Assembly: GCA_003614735.1 (NCBI GenBank)
Contig: KZ992457.1
Coordinates: 1-46,291, forward strand
Direction of reading: 5' to 3'
DNA from: Thamnocephalis sphaerospora
Taxonomy: Eukaryota; Zoopagomycota; Zoopagomycetes; Zoopagales; Sigmoideomycetaceae
Length of the DNA stretch: 46,291 bases
Shown: positions 33,369 to 42,938 of the stretch, piece after piece
Numbering within the stretch: the stretch's first letter is position 1
Layout of the letters: each line of letters opens with the position of its first letter
Translations under genes and position numbers: made by a program
The notes under the pieces: model-generated
The model's database searches: none
Seen by the model: the letters and a program-made list of their open reading frames with translations, nothing else
What the model was told of the DNA's origin: nothing

Positions 33369-34828
33369 CGGTTACCACAAGCGGGGAATAAAATGGACCA
33401 GCAACGTGGCGCGGAGTTTACAAACCGCCAGCGCACCGCCCAAGGAGGGTCTGTGCGTGCGGGCAACGGTGCCGAGGCGTGGATAGGTGCGCAAAAGCGT
33501 CTTGAACGTTGGCGCGCACGGGTATGCGTGCAGATGGACGGCGTCTGTATGAAGGGCAGGCGTGGCAGGTGGAGGGGACGAGGCGGAAGCGGCGGCGAAC
33601 AGAGGCGAAGGTCCCAAGGCCTGCTCCGCGACTCATATACGCTGCTATACCATCTAATGGCGACTGCCGCAACAGGCACAAAGGTGTGCGTGCGCCAGTC
33701 TTTGTCGATGGTGCCCACGGCCGCTGAGTGGGTGTGTACACGCTTGCCGGGCGGTGACTGGTGCGCGAGGGCGCATCTACTTGGGCAACAAGACGAAAAC
33801 GTCGGCAACGGCGACACTTCCGTATTCTGCACGACCGCCTCTCTTTGCCCGACACACTGGTGCGGTTCGGCGGTGTCCAACAACGTCATGCCTGCCGGTT
33901 GGCCGTCGCTGGCACGTGAACATTTACCTGGCCTACAGCAGCAGCTCCGGATGTAGAGATGACTTGCATTGGCCTGATGGTGTTCTGTACTACCGTGCGT
34001 AGCCAATCGCCATTAGCTACGCACAGTAGCGAATCGCTGCTGCGTATATGCGGACACATTCGTGTATCCGTACAAACAAATTTGCCAAGCGATCCGTCGC
34101 AGACTGGCAAGCAGCGGTGCAGCAGTCGCCGGAGCCGCAGTGGCGATGGCGGCCACCGTAGGGGTAGCAGACGTGCGGACGCATACCATGGCCGCTGCGC
34201 CAAGCCACGCCGGGACAAGGCGGGCAAGCGCATACAAGGACAGCTGCCTTGACGTAAAAGTGCACGCCAATAGGAGCAGATCGAATTGATAACGGCTGCC
34301 GCCGCTGGTCATGACGCCAAAAGCCTGTCGGCGTAGCACGGCCTAGTTTGGCCGGCTGGTGCAACGCTCGCTGTGCTGCGCTCATTTGCCGGATGCAGGC
34401 TGAGGCCCAGCGAAGCCAGCGACGCTCTCCAGCGCAGAGACACAGGCTGCATGCCGAGGAGCCACGCTGGCGATAGTGCAGCTAGGTTCTGCCATCCAGG
34501 TCGTGAATGGAAATGCCACGCGAATACTGGGAGGTGGTGATCATGATAGCGCGGGTAGAGAAGTAGTGGAGCGCTGCGTCAGCCAACTATCCCACGCTTT
34601 GAGCGCAACTGATAATCGCCGCAGGTCATTTGCTGCCGTGCACCAGCGCACACGCTACTTTGCCCGGTGCTTCAATGTTCATGGAACGGTGACGGTAGCA
34701 CATGCACTCAGCACTAGCGCCACAGCTTCCAGTGGCGGAGCGTACGTCTTCACACCCTGGTTGCACGCTGCCCTATCCCTGCCGACCCGGCGATAGGCAA
34801 ATGTTGCGGTGCGTGCATAGTGGCGTAC

Positions 34829-34854
34829 GTGTGTGTGTGTGTGTGTGTGTGTGT
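34829..34854 (+). repeat. (GT)n microsatellite
   Basis: About 13 uninterrupted GT units. Confidence 0.95.
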
Positions 34855-35011
34855 GCGTACCAGAAAGCGAGACTGTCCTTTACGCCATCGCCTCTGCGGC
34901 CCATCAAATGACCATCACATGCATGGCTGCTTGCCTGCAGACTCATATATGACAAGCACCATGCATATACGCGCACTTTTAGTCTGTTGTCACCAGGATC
35001 GCCGAATGTAC

Positions 35012-35046
35012 CTGCCCGTTTCTGCCCGTTTCTGCCCGTGTCTGCC
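35012..35046 (+). repeat. Short tandem repeat, 10-bp unit
   Basis: The unit CTGCCCGTTT is repeated about 3.5 times with one change near the end. Confidence 0.85.
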
Positions 35047-36640
35047 TCATCTCTGCCAGCGCACCAACTGGTAACGCTTTCCAGACTATTGCGCTCTCCT
35101 TTTTGCTACACTACGTCAGGCTTTTGCCCACTAGCCAGCGCATCTGTGTGTTTTTCTCTACCTGCATTCACGCTGTATGCCTTTTCCCTGATTTTCCATT
35201 GCTGCTTTGCGTTTTACACCGCCTCTTGCCAACAAGTCGCCGTGTATGCTCCATCGACGCTGGTCCGCAACGTGTTGTATTGCTCAGCTTTACGCTTGGT
35301 AAGTGCATATAGGCTGTTTGAACTGCAGCGCCAATAGTTTGGCGCACAAAGCATGCTACCACGAGGCTCGCGTGCGCCAAAGACGCCATACCTTGCTTCT
35401 GCACCAGAAAGGGCAGCCAGAGCTTCTCATGTCTACTTGCCATACGCAGCGAGTCGGGTACCTTGGTTGCAAATGGCCTGTACCTTTTGCTCTGCGCCTC
35501 TTCTTGAATGGGCACAAGGGCCGTCGCAGCCGTGTCATGCTCGCTCCGCCTGCAGGCTAGACCCGCTTTCGCGGTCGCTGCGGGGTCACAACATGCTGGC
35601 GTTTTCTCGAATGTGCCTGCGATTGTCTAGACTAGTTTATTCATGGTCACTGGTGTCAGTGCGCTGCAGTTGCTGCTGCTGTTTCCGTGACTATGCAGCC
35701 AAATCCGGGGTTTCGGCCTCTGGTACATGCTGTGCGTCTACACACGCACACACACACACCCCTGCGTGCGTCCTTTGCTCTATTGACCCATGATCTGCGG
35801 CTGCTGGTCGAGTGGCCGGTAGTGACCGGCGGGCCAGGCCGCCAATGGGATCGCGCGCGCTATCTAATGCACCGGGCGACAGCGGCAGTGCGCTACGCTG
35901 ACGCGCCACAGGCGGTCGTCAAGCACGCCATACGGGAAGCGACGCGTTTTCCGTAGTATGTGGCACACCCGCCAATGGCCATGCGAGCATAACATCGCGC
36001 TGGTGACGGTGGTAGGACAGGCACAATGGCCAACTGTCAGTGGGAACAATCTTGCGACTATCATACGTCGTATCGGTTTCTTCCGGTCCTGGGCGCCCAT
36101 GCTCGGTGCACGGTGCCCGCTGCCGACGACGCGTTCCGCAAAAGCAGAAATGGCGGCTCCGCGTAGGACGTGTCGGCGGGCGTGCGTCCGTCACTTCTGC
36201 TGCTTTATCCAGTACTGACGGCGCGAGGCTGTTGTACGCCGCGGTGCCATCTCAACAAAACACTCGTCGGCAGGTCGGCACAGCGCTATCGTTCGGTGTG
36301 CGCTTTGCGTTCATACCGGTTTTACCGCTGTGACCACTTTGCAAACATGCTGTTGCCTAGTCTACCCGCGTTTTTATATACGGCACGTGGAGCACAGCGG
36401 CATTGCTCACGCTACCGTCTACTGCGATCGCACACCAGCCCTTCTCATCATCTCATTACCGCCGGCCATTGTCTTAATACGGCCATCACCCTTTTTTTTA
36501 ATTTCGTCCTTTTGCTTGGCCTATTGTGGGTGTGCTAATACGCACACTCACTACGCATTGACGTTCTATGCTACGTTTTGCGTATGGTGAGTCACGTGAA
36601 GCACGAGGCTTTGCTGCACGGCTATTTTCCCCACACATCA

Positions 36641-36643
<3 letters not shown>

Positions 36644-36676
<33 letters not shown>
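36644..36676 (+). repeat. (GCT)n/(CTG)n microsatellite
   Basis: About 11 GCT/CTG units. In one frame it would read as polyleucine, but the surrounding frame has no coding character. Confidence 0.93.
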
Positions 36677-36677
<1 letters not shown>

Positions 36678-36731
36678 GCTGCATTATTGGCGGCGAATGT
36701 ACCTAGGCCGGACCGTAAGATCGACGCGCGC

Positions 36732-36733
<2 letters not shown>

Positions 36734-36770
<37 letters not shown>
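36734..36770 (+). repeat. (GT)n microsatellite joined to a CG-alternating run
   Basis: About 18 GT units, the longest dinucleotide run in the window, directly preceded by GACGCGCGCGC. This gives nearly 50 bp of alternating purine-pyrimidine DNA about 1 kb before the RhoGEF ATG. Confidence 0.95.
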
Positions 36771-36771
<1 letters not shown>

Positions 36772-37810
36772 TTCTAGGATGCCCCTCGCTTGCCTGTTCA
36801 CCGCGTGTGCGTGCGCAACTGCATAGCTGCTCCGCTTGGTTGGCTTCTGTGCACGGCATGCCCACCGCTATCACTTGTTCTTGTCTTTTCTCCAAGACGG
36901 CTACGGCCCGACTTGCAGTCCCTTCGTTCGTCTGCCTTGCGCCGTATTTGGCCAAGTGCAGGGTCGTTGCACGCGCAGCACAGTGCCTTTTCCGTAGTTT
37001 ATCTTGCGCTTCTCTTGTCTGCTTCTATTCCGGTGTGTAATCTCAGGCGGTGGCAACTGCGTCGTCTTTTAGTCGGCCCACGGGCGTTGGGTGCTATCAA
37101 ACACCTTGCGCCTTGTGCAAGGCGGGTCAGTGATACCAGGCGTGGGCTGGTTGTGTTGGCAGTCGGGTCCATGTACGATAGCGCTGGTGGACGGCGCAAG
37201 TACCTGCTCGGCGTTTTTGTTACACGCCAGATCACTATTTTACTTGGTAAAGCACGCGCAGTGCCCTGTTTAGGCGGCAGCGGAGGCGCCTACGCCAATC
37301 GCAGTCGCAGTCAGTGCGGTCTAAATCCACCTGACAGTGGCCGTGCTTCTTCCGCCAGTCCTGTTTCTTCCTATCTTTCTTGCCGAGCCTTCACCTCTCT
37401 CTTACGCGTCGCCTCACTCTTACCGTAGCACTGCGTGATAGGCCGCGCAGCACTCGTGTGTCGTCCTCTTACTGCAGTCACGTTACTAACGCTTTACGTC
37501 CCACAACAGGCACAGCCACACCACTCGCGCCTGCTCTCTTTTTGACGCCAACTACGATTCACGCCCACCCTCACCGTTGCCATTCCCATTTGTCGCGCGC
37601 GCTTGGCCTAGCTGTCACCAAGACTAGGCGCTGAGCCGATTCCTGCACAGGGTTGCTGGCGTGCAGCTGCATAGCATTGGTCATTTCCGAGTCTGTACAT
37701 ACACGCTGTGGCCGGTAGCTGCTTCGTCACTTGGCCGTTGACCGGCTAGCAGGCTCGTCCTCTTGCCGCCTTTTCCCGCCCCAGCATCCTTGCCGCTTTC
37801 AGACTCTACC

Positions 37811-40800
37811 ATGGTGAGCGTTCACACCAGCGCTGCTGGTGACGCCAAGACTAGCGCCGGATCCACCACCGGCACCACTGCCACTGCCGCACCCGTTAAG
37901 AAGACGCCGTCTTTTCTGGATGTCAACTTGGTGGATCTGAGCGGATTTATGCCCGACGACGCTTCTCGCATTGGCCGCAGCAAAAGAAACAGCCAGGGCT
38001 CAGTCAAACAGTCAAAGCGCCGATCGGAGGAGTATAGGGCACGACCTGCGTCTGGCACGTCCAGCACCACCACCAGCAATGCCAACAGCACCGGCTCCAA
38101 AGAGAGCGTGTTTCGGCGTGCGCTGCATTTTCGCAATCCATTCTCTCATCGACGCGCAAACAGTGCTGACCACTGGACGCCGGAAATCTCGGCGCCTATC
38201 CTTACTCCGCTGAAATCGCTGGCAAACGTGGATCCAAAGTCGGCCACCGTTACCACCACTGGTGAATTTTGGCCCTTGGGCGACCCGGTGGCGGCCACCG
38301 CGACAGCAGCAGCGCCAGTAGTAACAGCAACAACAGCAACAATAGCGGCAGCAGCAGGCCCTGTTTCATCTGTGACGTCTGGGGTATCCGAGCTGCTGGA
38401 CACGGATGTAGCAGACGGTGCGGTGGAAGAACACGAGCCATTGACACCGGCACTAGAGTTGCCGATTGCGCCGCAGCCGCAGCGACCACTGCGGATGGCC
38501 CAGCATGTGCGCCAGACCTCCGCATCGAGCATCTTGGCGGCTGGGCCTGATACTGCTGACGCTCACGCTATCGGCGGACTGGGCAGTCACGCCCTCAAGC
38601 GTGCTTCATCTACACCGGCCGACATTTCACGCATGACGTATGCCAATGGCGCACAGGCAGCTACAACAGGCCTGGACAAAGTGGGTGCACGTAGTATTTG
38701 GCCCGAGCTAGACGGTAGGGCGACGCTACCCCGGCCGCCCAACTCGGCTTGCGCACGGATACGGTATAGGCCACCGGCGCTGCTGCCGATTGACGAGCAG
38801 TTTGGTGCGCGGCAAGTGCCACCCGCGCCGCTTACTGGCCCGGCTGCCGTCCATGCCGACCGCTATCGAATGACCATTAGCGCCATGGTGCGTTCTGGGT
38901 GCGTGCCGCCTCCGCTGCGGCCTGTTTCACCTGCACGTGCTTCTAGCACCGGCAGCAGCGCCAGCACCACCGCTGCCTTCTTTGGCCGGCCATCCTCCGC
39001 GCGCAATGTTGCTGGCGCTTCTTCGCCGGGCTTGCGGCGGCCATCGCAAACCCCGCCGCCACCCTCGTCAGCCGCCTACCAGGCAAATCGGCGTAGTAGT
39101 GCGCCCGCCATTGCCCGCATGCCCAGGTCGTCGCCTCTTACACCCGTCACGCCTTCCGTGCCAACGGTTGTCATCAGCGAGCGTGCAGATGGGCCGGCCG
39201 AAGCCGCATCTGCATCAACATCTGCACGACGGAATATCATCACGAGCACACCATGGACGCCGTCACCACCGGAAGTCGACGAGGTGACTATGGCAAAAGT
39301 CATGTCAGCTGAGGATGCAGTGACGAATGATGTGACACATGAAGCTGCCGAGGATGAAAACTATCTGCTACGCCTGGACGTGGGTCCACGTGCACGGATG
39401 GACTCGATGCTGCCCAGTGCTGATGAGAGCGACGAGGGAGCCGAGCGGCGCAGGACATATCGCCGGCGCGGATCACACCGTCCGGTGCCGCCGGTGCCAC
39501 CTCTACCGCTGTCAGCTACCAACAGCGGCAGTAGCAGCGTGGACAAGGCCACTGCAGAGGAGACGGACGATGGCGACACTTTCCCACGCACTACGCATCT
39601 AACGCGTGCACGCCGGTCACTGCGTCGGTCACAGGATGGCGTTGAGCTTTCGCATCTGGTGATGGACAGCGGTGAGCTGCCGGATGTCGACCCGAGCAGC
39701 GGCGTTGATGGCAAGGATGAACTCTGCCATGACCGCGTGTCAGGTCTTGGCCGCAATCGTCTGGTAGCGTCGGCAGCCTTTGGTGGCCTGAGCCCAATTG
39801 ATATAGGCCACATTGGCGTTGGTGGCGTGCCGGTCGATTCAGCCCTGACCAGCGCATGTACACGTGTAAGTAACGTGGATACAGTGGATAGTGCTCTCTA
39901 CAGCCGATCACAGGTGTCCGACTACATGCCGAGCCCACTCTCGCCCACGTACCGGCGCAGCTCAACGGATGTCACGGAGCGCAGTTTCTACGACGAGCAC
40001 ACCGATTTGATTGACGGCTACTTTAGCACGTCGTCGGCACGCTCGTCGCGAACTGGCTTTTCGCTACAGCAGGCGTCCGCCATGAGCTCGCTACTGGATA
40101 CTGGTTACGCTGGTTTTATACGTGATGCTCGCGGGGCCTATGGATTCTCGAGCACCGACGAGGAGCAGTACATGGGGCACACGCCTACCAGTGGAATCGG
40201 ATCAGTAAGCCCGTATCGCGTGCCTCGTGGTCTGGCGCATGTGGACAGTCTGGATGAGCTGCCGCCGGCTCTGCAATCACATGATACTGGCGACAATCGT
40301 GGTGCCACCGATGATGAGCACAAGGCGGATGGTGCTGCGGTGGATGCCGATGCCTTTTGGGAGCAGCAGCAGAGTAAGCGCGACAGCACCGACAAAAGCG
40401 TGCGGCGCCGATCGGACCGCAGCGACCCGGAAGACTATGCTGGTCGCCATGCCGCTGCACACCGTCGCGAGTCGTGGACACAGCGGAGTTTGCACCAACG
40501 CACGCTGAGCAACGACAGCGCGCTGGTGCTGCGTGACAGAGACAGCGTGGTGTTGCCCGACTCGCCGCTGATGCGCACCTCCTTTAATGCCGAAAGCGAT
40601 GACAAACCACGCACTACGCGTCTTTCCGTAGAGCTGACCGAAATGCGGCGCAAGCTGGCATCACTCTACTGGACTACTGAAGAAGCCGATGAAGAGTCTG
40701 ACGACAGCAAGGCAAAACAGGAGGTTGACCGTCAGCTGCAGTCCTCTGTTAGTGTGTCATCTGGCTCGTCAGCACAAAAGAGCGCTCATGACACGGCTTC

Positions 40801-42529
40801 CGGAGATGCATCCAAGCTCGAAGAAGTCGAGGAGAGTGACGAGATGGTCGGCTACGGCTGGGTGGCCAAAAATGTCCGCCGTGTGGTGCACGCGGCGCGT
40901 GACGGCTATCGCGACGATCCGCACGATACGCCACTGCCCCGGCTCACCATCACCATTCCAGCGGGCTGCGATGGCGAGGAGACAGTCGACAGCGTTGAGC
41001 TCAACGGTGCTGACGATGACGATGGCGATGATACTGAGCTGGACGACGAACAGATCGAAGAAGGTAGGCTGCAGTGCGGTGGTACCTGTGTAGCAGATCG
41101 TTGCTCATGCATGTTGTTGATGTTACGCACAGAGAACCACAAGAGCTTGACCATGTTGCTCAACAAGCAAACACGTGCCGAGAGCATTCTTGTGCGCAGC
41201 CTAGAGTTGATGCGTGATGGGTTCTGGCAGCCATTGCGGGAGCACTATGTGCATAGCACTCGAAGCACGTCCTGGTTTAGCCGACGGACGCACACGTTTA
41301 CCAGCCGCAGTCGCAGTCGTAGTCGCACACGTACCACAAGCTCAGCATCGCCTGCCGCGACCGCCGCCGAACTGTCGACCACGTCTATGCTGCCTTTGAC
41401 ACATAGCTTTGACAGTACAACCGAGGTTGATTGCAGCAATCTTGGCCCAGAATCGCCGGCTTTTAGCGACTCTGGCACATTCAGTACCAACGGCCGCCGG
41501 TCGCAGGACTCGACGCCCGAAGACAGCGGTTATACAAGTGTAAAGCGCATGGCTGAGATGATCGAGATGGCAGCGGCAAGCAGCGACGTGAACAGCATGG
41601 TCAAGGAGGTGGACGCTGTTTTTGCTTTCATCCCAATGCTGCTCGGCTTCCACATGGAGTTTCTGAGCGAGCTGCGGACTCTGCAACGCGAGAACGCCAC
41701 CACCGCCCAGGTGGTAGCTGTGTTTGTTCGCCGTGTGCGCGGTCTGCGTATCTACACCGACTTTGTCGACCATTTTCCACGCGCACTTGTCGCCTTTGAG
41801 CGCATGTACTGCAAGGACACGCACTTTGCCAAGCAAGTGCGCGGATGTGAGCGCGATGCCGGCCACGTAAACCTGCGTGCGCTGTTGGTCAAGCCGCGTG
41901 AGCGGATTCGCGCTTATGTTGGCTTTCTGGAAGTGGTCGCCGATTTGTGCCCATCGTACAGCCCGGAACAGGAGGCAGCTGACAAGTGTGTCGACGAGCT
42001 ACACCGGCTGCTTGAGTGTCTAGCACCCGATATTGACCGCATCATCATGCTGGAGCAGGCAGCGGCAGTGCAGCGTCACATCACCGGGCTGCCACGACCG
42101 CTGCTGCATATCGAAAGCCAGCTGTTGTACCAAGGCGATCTGCTCTACTATCCCAAGGCCGGCCAAGCCAGCGGACGCATGCGGTGTTTCTTGTTTAACG
42201 ATCGGATGGTGGTCACCAAGGAGACTGGCGAGCACCAGTACGCGCATCAGACGACCGTCTGCCTGGCTAGCACCGTGGCCACTGCATCCGAAGCGTCGAC
42301 CGGACGCTTCCGCCACGTCTTTTGCCTGCGAGCTGGTGTCTGGCCAGCCATTTTCCAGGCCGACAACTGGGATGAGTTTCGTGCTTGGACGGAGCGTCTG
42401 CGCGGCGCACTCGAGGCCCTACCCAAGGATCCCAAGGTGTCTACACGGTTTCGATTCGTGACCAAGCTGCAGGTGGCGCAGATGGAGAACACCAGCAGCC
42501 CGGTCGTAGCGGTGCCGCATTTCTTCTAG
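37811..42529 (+). CDS. Large Rho guanine-nucleotide exchange factor (DH-PH)
   Basis: Activates Rho-family GTPases by GDP release, probably in polarity or cell-wall signalling. The ATG at 37811 is the first in frame. The frame is open to 42529, but a consensus intron (41064-41132, 69 nt, GTAGGC to CACAG, no stop, multiple of three) lies inside. Spliced length is 1549 aa. Residues 1-1080 are disordered and Ser/Thr/Pro-rich, with many R-X-X-S sites suited to kinases or 14-3-3. The DH domain starts near 1085 (KQTRAESILVRSLELMRDGFW). A Ser/Arg-rich insert of roughly 100-130 residues follows, and the domain then resumes with DAVFAFIPMLLGFHMEFLSEL. The conserved third helix reads LRALLVKPRERIRAYVGFLEV near 1330. 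A PH domain (LLYQGDLLYYPK to FRAWTERLRGAL) covers about 1414-1515. It is not clearly assignable to Rom, Bud3 or Cdc24 types. Confidence 0.88.
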   Translation: MVSVHTSAAGDAKTSAGSTTGTTATAAPVKKTPSFLDVNLVDLSGFMPDDASRIGRSKRNSQGSVKQSKRRSEEYRARPASGTSSTTTSNANSTGSKESVFRRALHFRNPFSHRRANSADHWTPEISAPILTPLKSLANVDPKSATVTTTGEFWPLGDPVAATATAAAPVVTATTATIAAAAGPVSSVTSGVSELLDTDVADGAVEEHEPLTPALELPIAPQPQRPLRMAQHVRQTSASSILAAGPDTADAHAIGGLGSHALKRASSTPADISRMTYANGAQAATTGLDKVGARSIWPELDGRATLPRPPNSACARIRYRPPALLPIDEQFGARQVPPAPLTGPAAVHADRYRMTISAMVRSGCVPPPLRPVSPARASSTGSSASTTAAFFGRPSSARNVAGASSPGLRRPSQTPPPPSSAAYQANRRSSAPAIARMPRSSPLTPVTPSVPTVVISERADGPAEAASASTSARRNIITSTPWTPSPPEVDEVTMAKVMSAEDAVTNDVTHEAAEDENYLLRLDVGPRARMDSMLPSADESDEGAERRRTYRRRGSHRPVPPVPPLPLSATNSGSSSVDKATAEETDDGDTFPRTTHLTRARRSLRRSQDGVELSHLVMDSGELPDVDPSSGVDGKDELCHDRVSGLGRNRLVASAAFGGLSPIDIGHIGVGGVPVDSALTSACTRVSNVDTVDSALYSRSQVSDYMPSPLSPTYRRSSTDVTERSFYDEHTDLIDGYFSTSSARSSRTGFSLQQASAMSSLLDTGYAGFIRDARGAYGFSSTDEEQYMGHTPTSGIGSVSPYRVPRGLAHVDSLDELPPALQSHDTGDNRGATDDEHKADGAAVDADAFWEQQQSKRDSTDKSVRRRSDRSDPEDYAGRHAAAHRRESWTQRSLHQRTLSNDSALVLRDRDSVVLPDSPLMRTSFNAESDDKPRTTRLSVELTEMRRKLASLYWTTEEADEESDDSKAKQEVDRQLQSSVSVSSGSSAQKSAHDTASGDASKLEEVEESDEMVGYGWVAKNVRRVVHAARDGYRDDPHDTPLPRLTITIPAGCDGEETVDSVELNGADDDDGDDTELDDEQIEEGRLQCGGTCVADRCSCMLLMLRTENHKSLTMLLNKQTRAESILVRSLELMRDGFWQPLREHYVHSTRSTSWFSRRTHTFTSRSRSRSRTRTTSSASPAATAAELSTTSMLPLTHSFDSTTEVDCSNLGPESPAFSDSGTFSTNGRRSQDSTPEDSGYTSVKRMAEMIEMAAASSDVNSMVKEVDAVFAFIPMLLGFHMEFLSELRTLQRENATTAQVVAVFVRRVRGLRIYTDFVDHFPRALVAFERMYCKDTHFAKQVRGCERDAGHVNLRALLVKPRERIRAYVGFLEVVADLCPSYSPEQEAADKCVDELHRLLECLAPDIDRIIMLEQAAAVQRHITGLPRPLLHIESQLLYQGDLLYYPKAGQASGRMRCFLFNDRMVVTKETGEHQYAHQTTVCLASTVATASEASTGRFRHVFCLRAGVWPAIFQADNWDEFRAWTERLRGALEALPKDPKVSTRFRFVTKLQVAQMENTSSPVVAVPHFF
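41064..41132 (+). other. Stop-free, in-frame 69-nt intron in the RhoGEF gene
   Basis: The donor GTAGGC follows GAAG and the acceptor is CGCACAG. If retained it would add 23 residues rich in Cys (GRLQCGGTCVADRCSCMLLM and three more) just before the DH domain. Removing it gives the smooth charged sequence EQIEEENHKSL. Its size and borders match other introns here. Confidence 0.75.
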
Positions 42530-42938
42530 GCGGTACATCTGTCTTCTTGTTACGGTCAACTCGTCTTACCCACTTTTTGTGTCTATGTTCAGCACATTTT
42601 CAGTACCATGTCATCTCTACTGTTGCCATTGTCTTTTCGCTTTGCCCGCTGTACTCGCTAGCGCTGGCGTGTGCATGCCTAGCACATGGCCACCTCATGC
42701 TGATACGATTCATATCGTTTTGCTTTTGCTTTTTTGTTTTCTATTCTTAGCTTGGCTGATACGCAGCTTTGCTAGCTGAACATGTGTCTAGCCTATTGTC
42801 TACGCCGTTATGACGAAAGACCTATCGTTTTTGCATTTGCGTGCCGTTTGGCGCATCAATGTTTCAACGAATAAACATATATCCGTTGCTGCACTTTATT
42901 ACAGTATCGTGATTGCGATGACACGCCAAGCGTCGCGG
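42530..42938. other. Convergent spacer between the RhoGEF and acyl-CoA oxidase genes
   Basis: 409 bp, T-rich on the + strand, no gene. It should hold both 3' UTRs. Confidence 0.6.
42870..42875 (+). promoter_or_regulatory. Possible polyadenylation signal of the RhoGEF gene
   Basis: AATAAA lies 341 bp after the stop codon, near the end of the convergent spacer. Confidence 0.35.

Larger units (their letters stand above)
31001..34900. other. Central part of the large intergenic region
   Basis: No gene is supported. Base composition is mixed, with neither the purine bias seen to its left nor the pyrimidine bias to its right holding throughout. It holds CGA, CAG and GT microsatellites and many short frames without recognisable protein features. 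Transcription start sites for the flanking genes, or a non-coding RNA, could lie here, but the sequence alone does not show it. Confidence 0.4.
34901..37810 (+). promoter_or_regulatory. Pyrimidine-rich upstream/leader region of the RhoGEF gene
   Basis: About 2.9 kb with a marked excess of C and T on the + strand (runs such as TTTTCCCTGATTTTCC and CTTTTTTTTAATTTCG), ending at the RhoGEF ATG. No recognisable protein is encoded. Composition and position suggest the promoter and a long 5' leader, perhaps with leader introns. Short upstream open frames are frequent, but I cannot tell which would be transcribed. Confidence 0.45.

Noticed and set aside
33098-34006. 302-codon minus-strand open frame in the large gap
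   Set aside because: Ends in microsatellite-encoded repeats (poly-His/Thr, poly-Cys, poly-Ser); no conserved motif.
26041-36780. Possible CRISPR-like or satellite array
   Set aside because: All repeats are simple di- or trinucleotide runs without constant repeats and unique spacers, and the genome is eukaryotic.
27732-37409. StuA-type sites (ACGCGTGA at 27732-27739; the reverse complement at 37402-37409) as evidence of autoregulation
   Set aside because: A degenerate 8-mer is expected to occur by chance several times in 12 kb of GC-rich DNA.
36790-37428. 212-codon + open frame before the RhoGEF gene
   Set aside because: Lies in pyrimidine-rich leader-like DNA, lacks a domain and has no splice path to the RhoGEF frame.
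37763-37810. Upstream extension of the RhoGEF frame from a TTG codon
   Set aside because: There is no ATG in the extension; the ATG at 37811 is the natural eukaryotic start.
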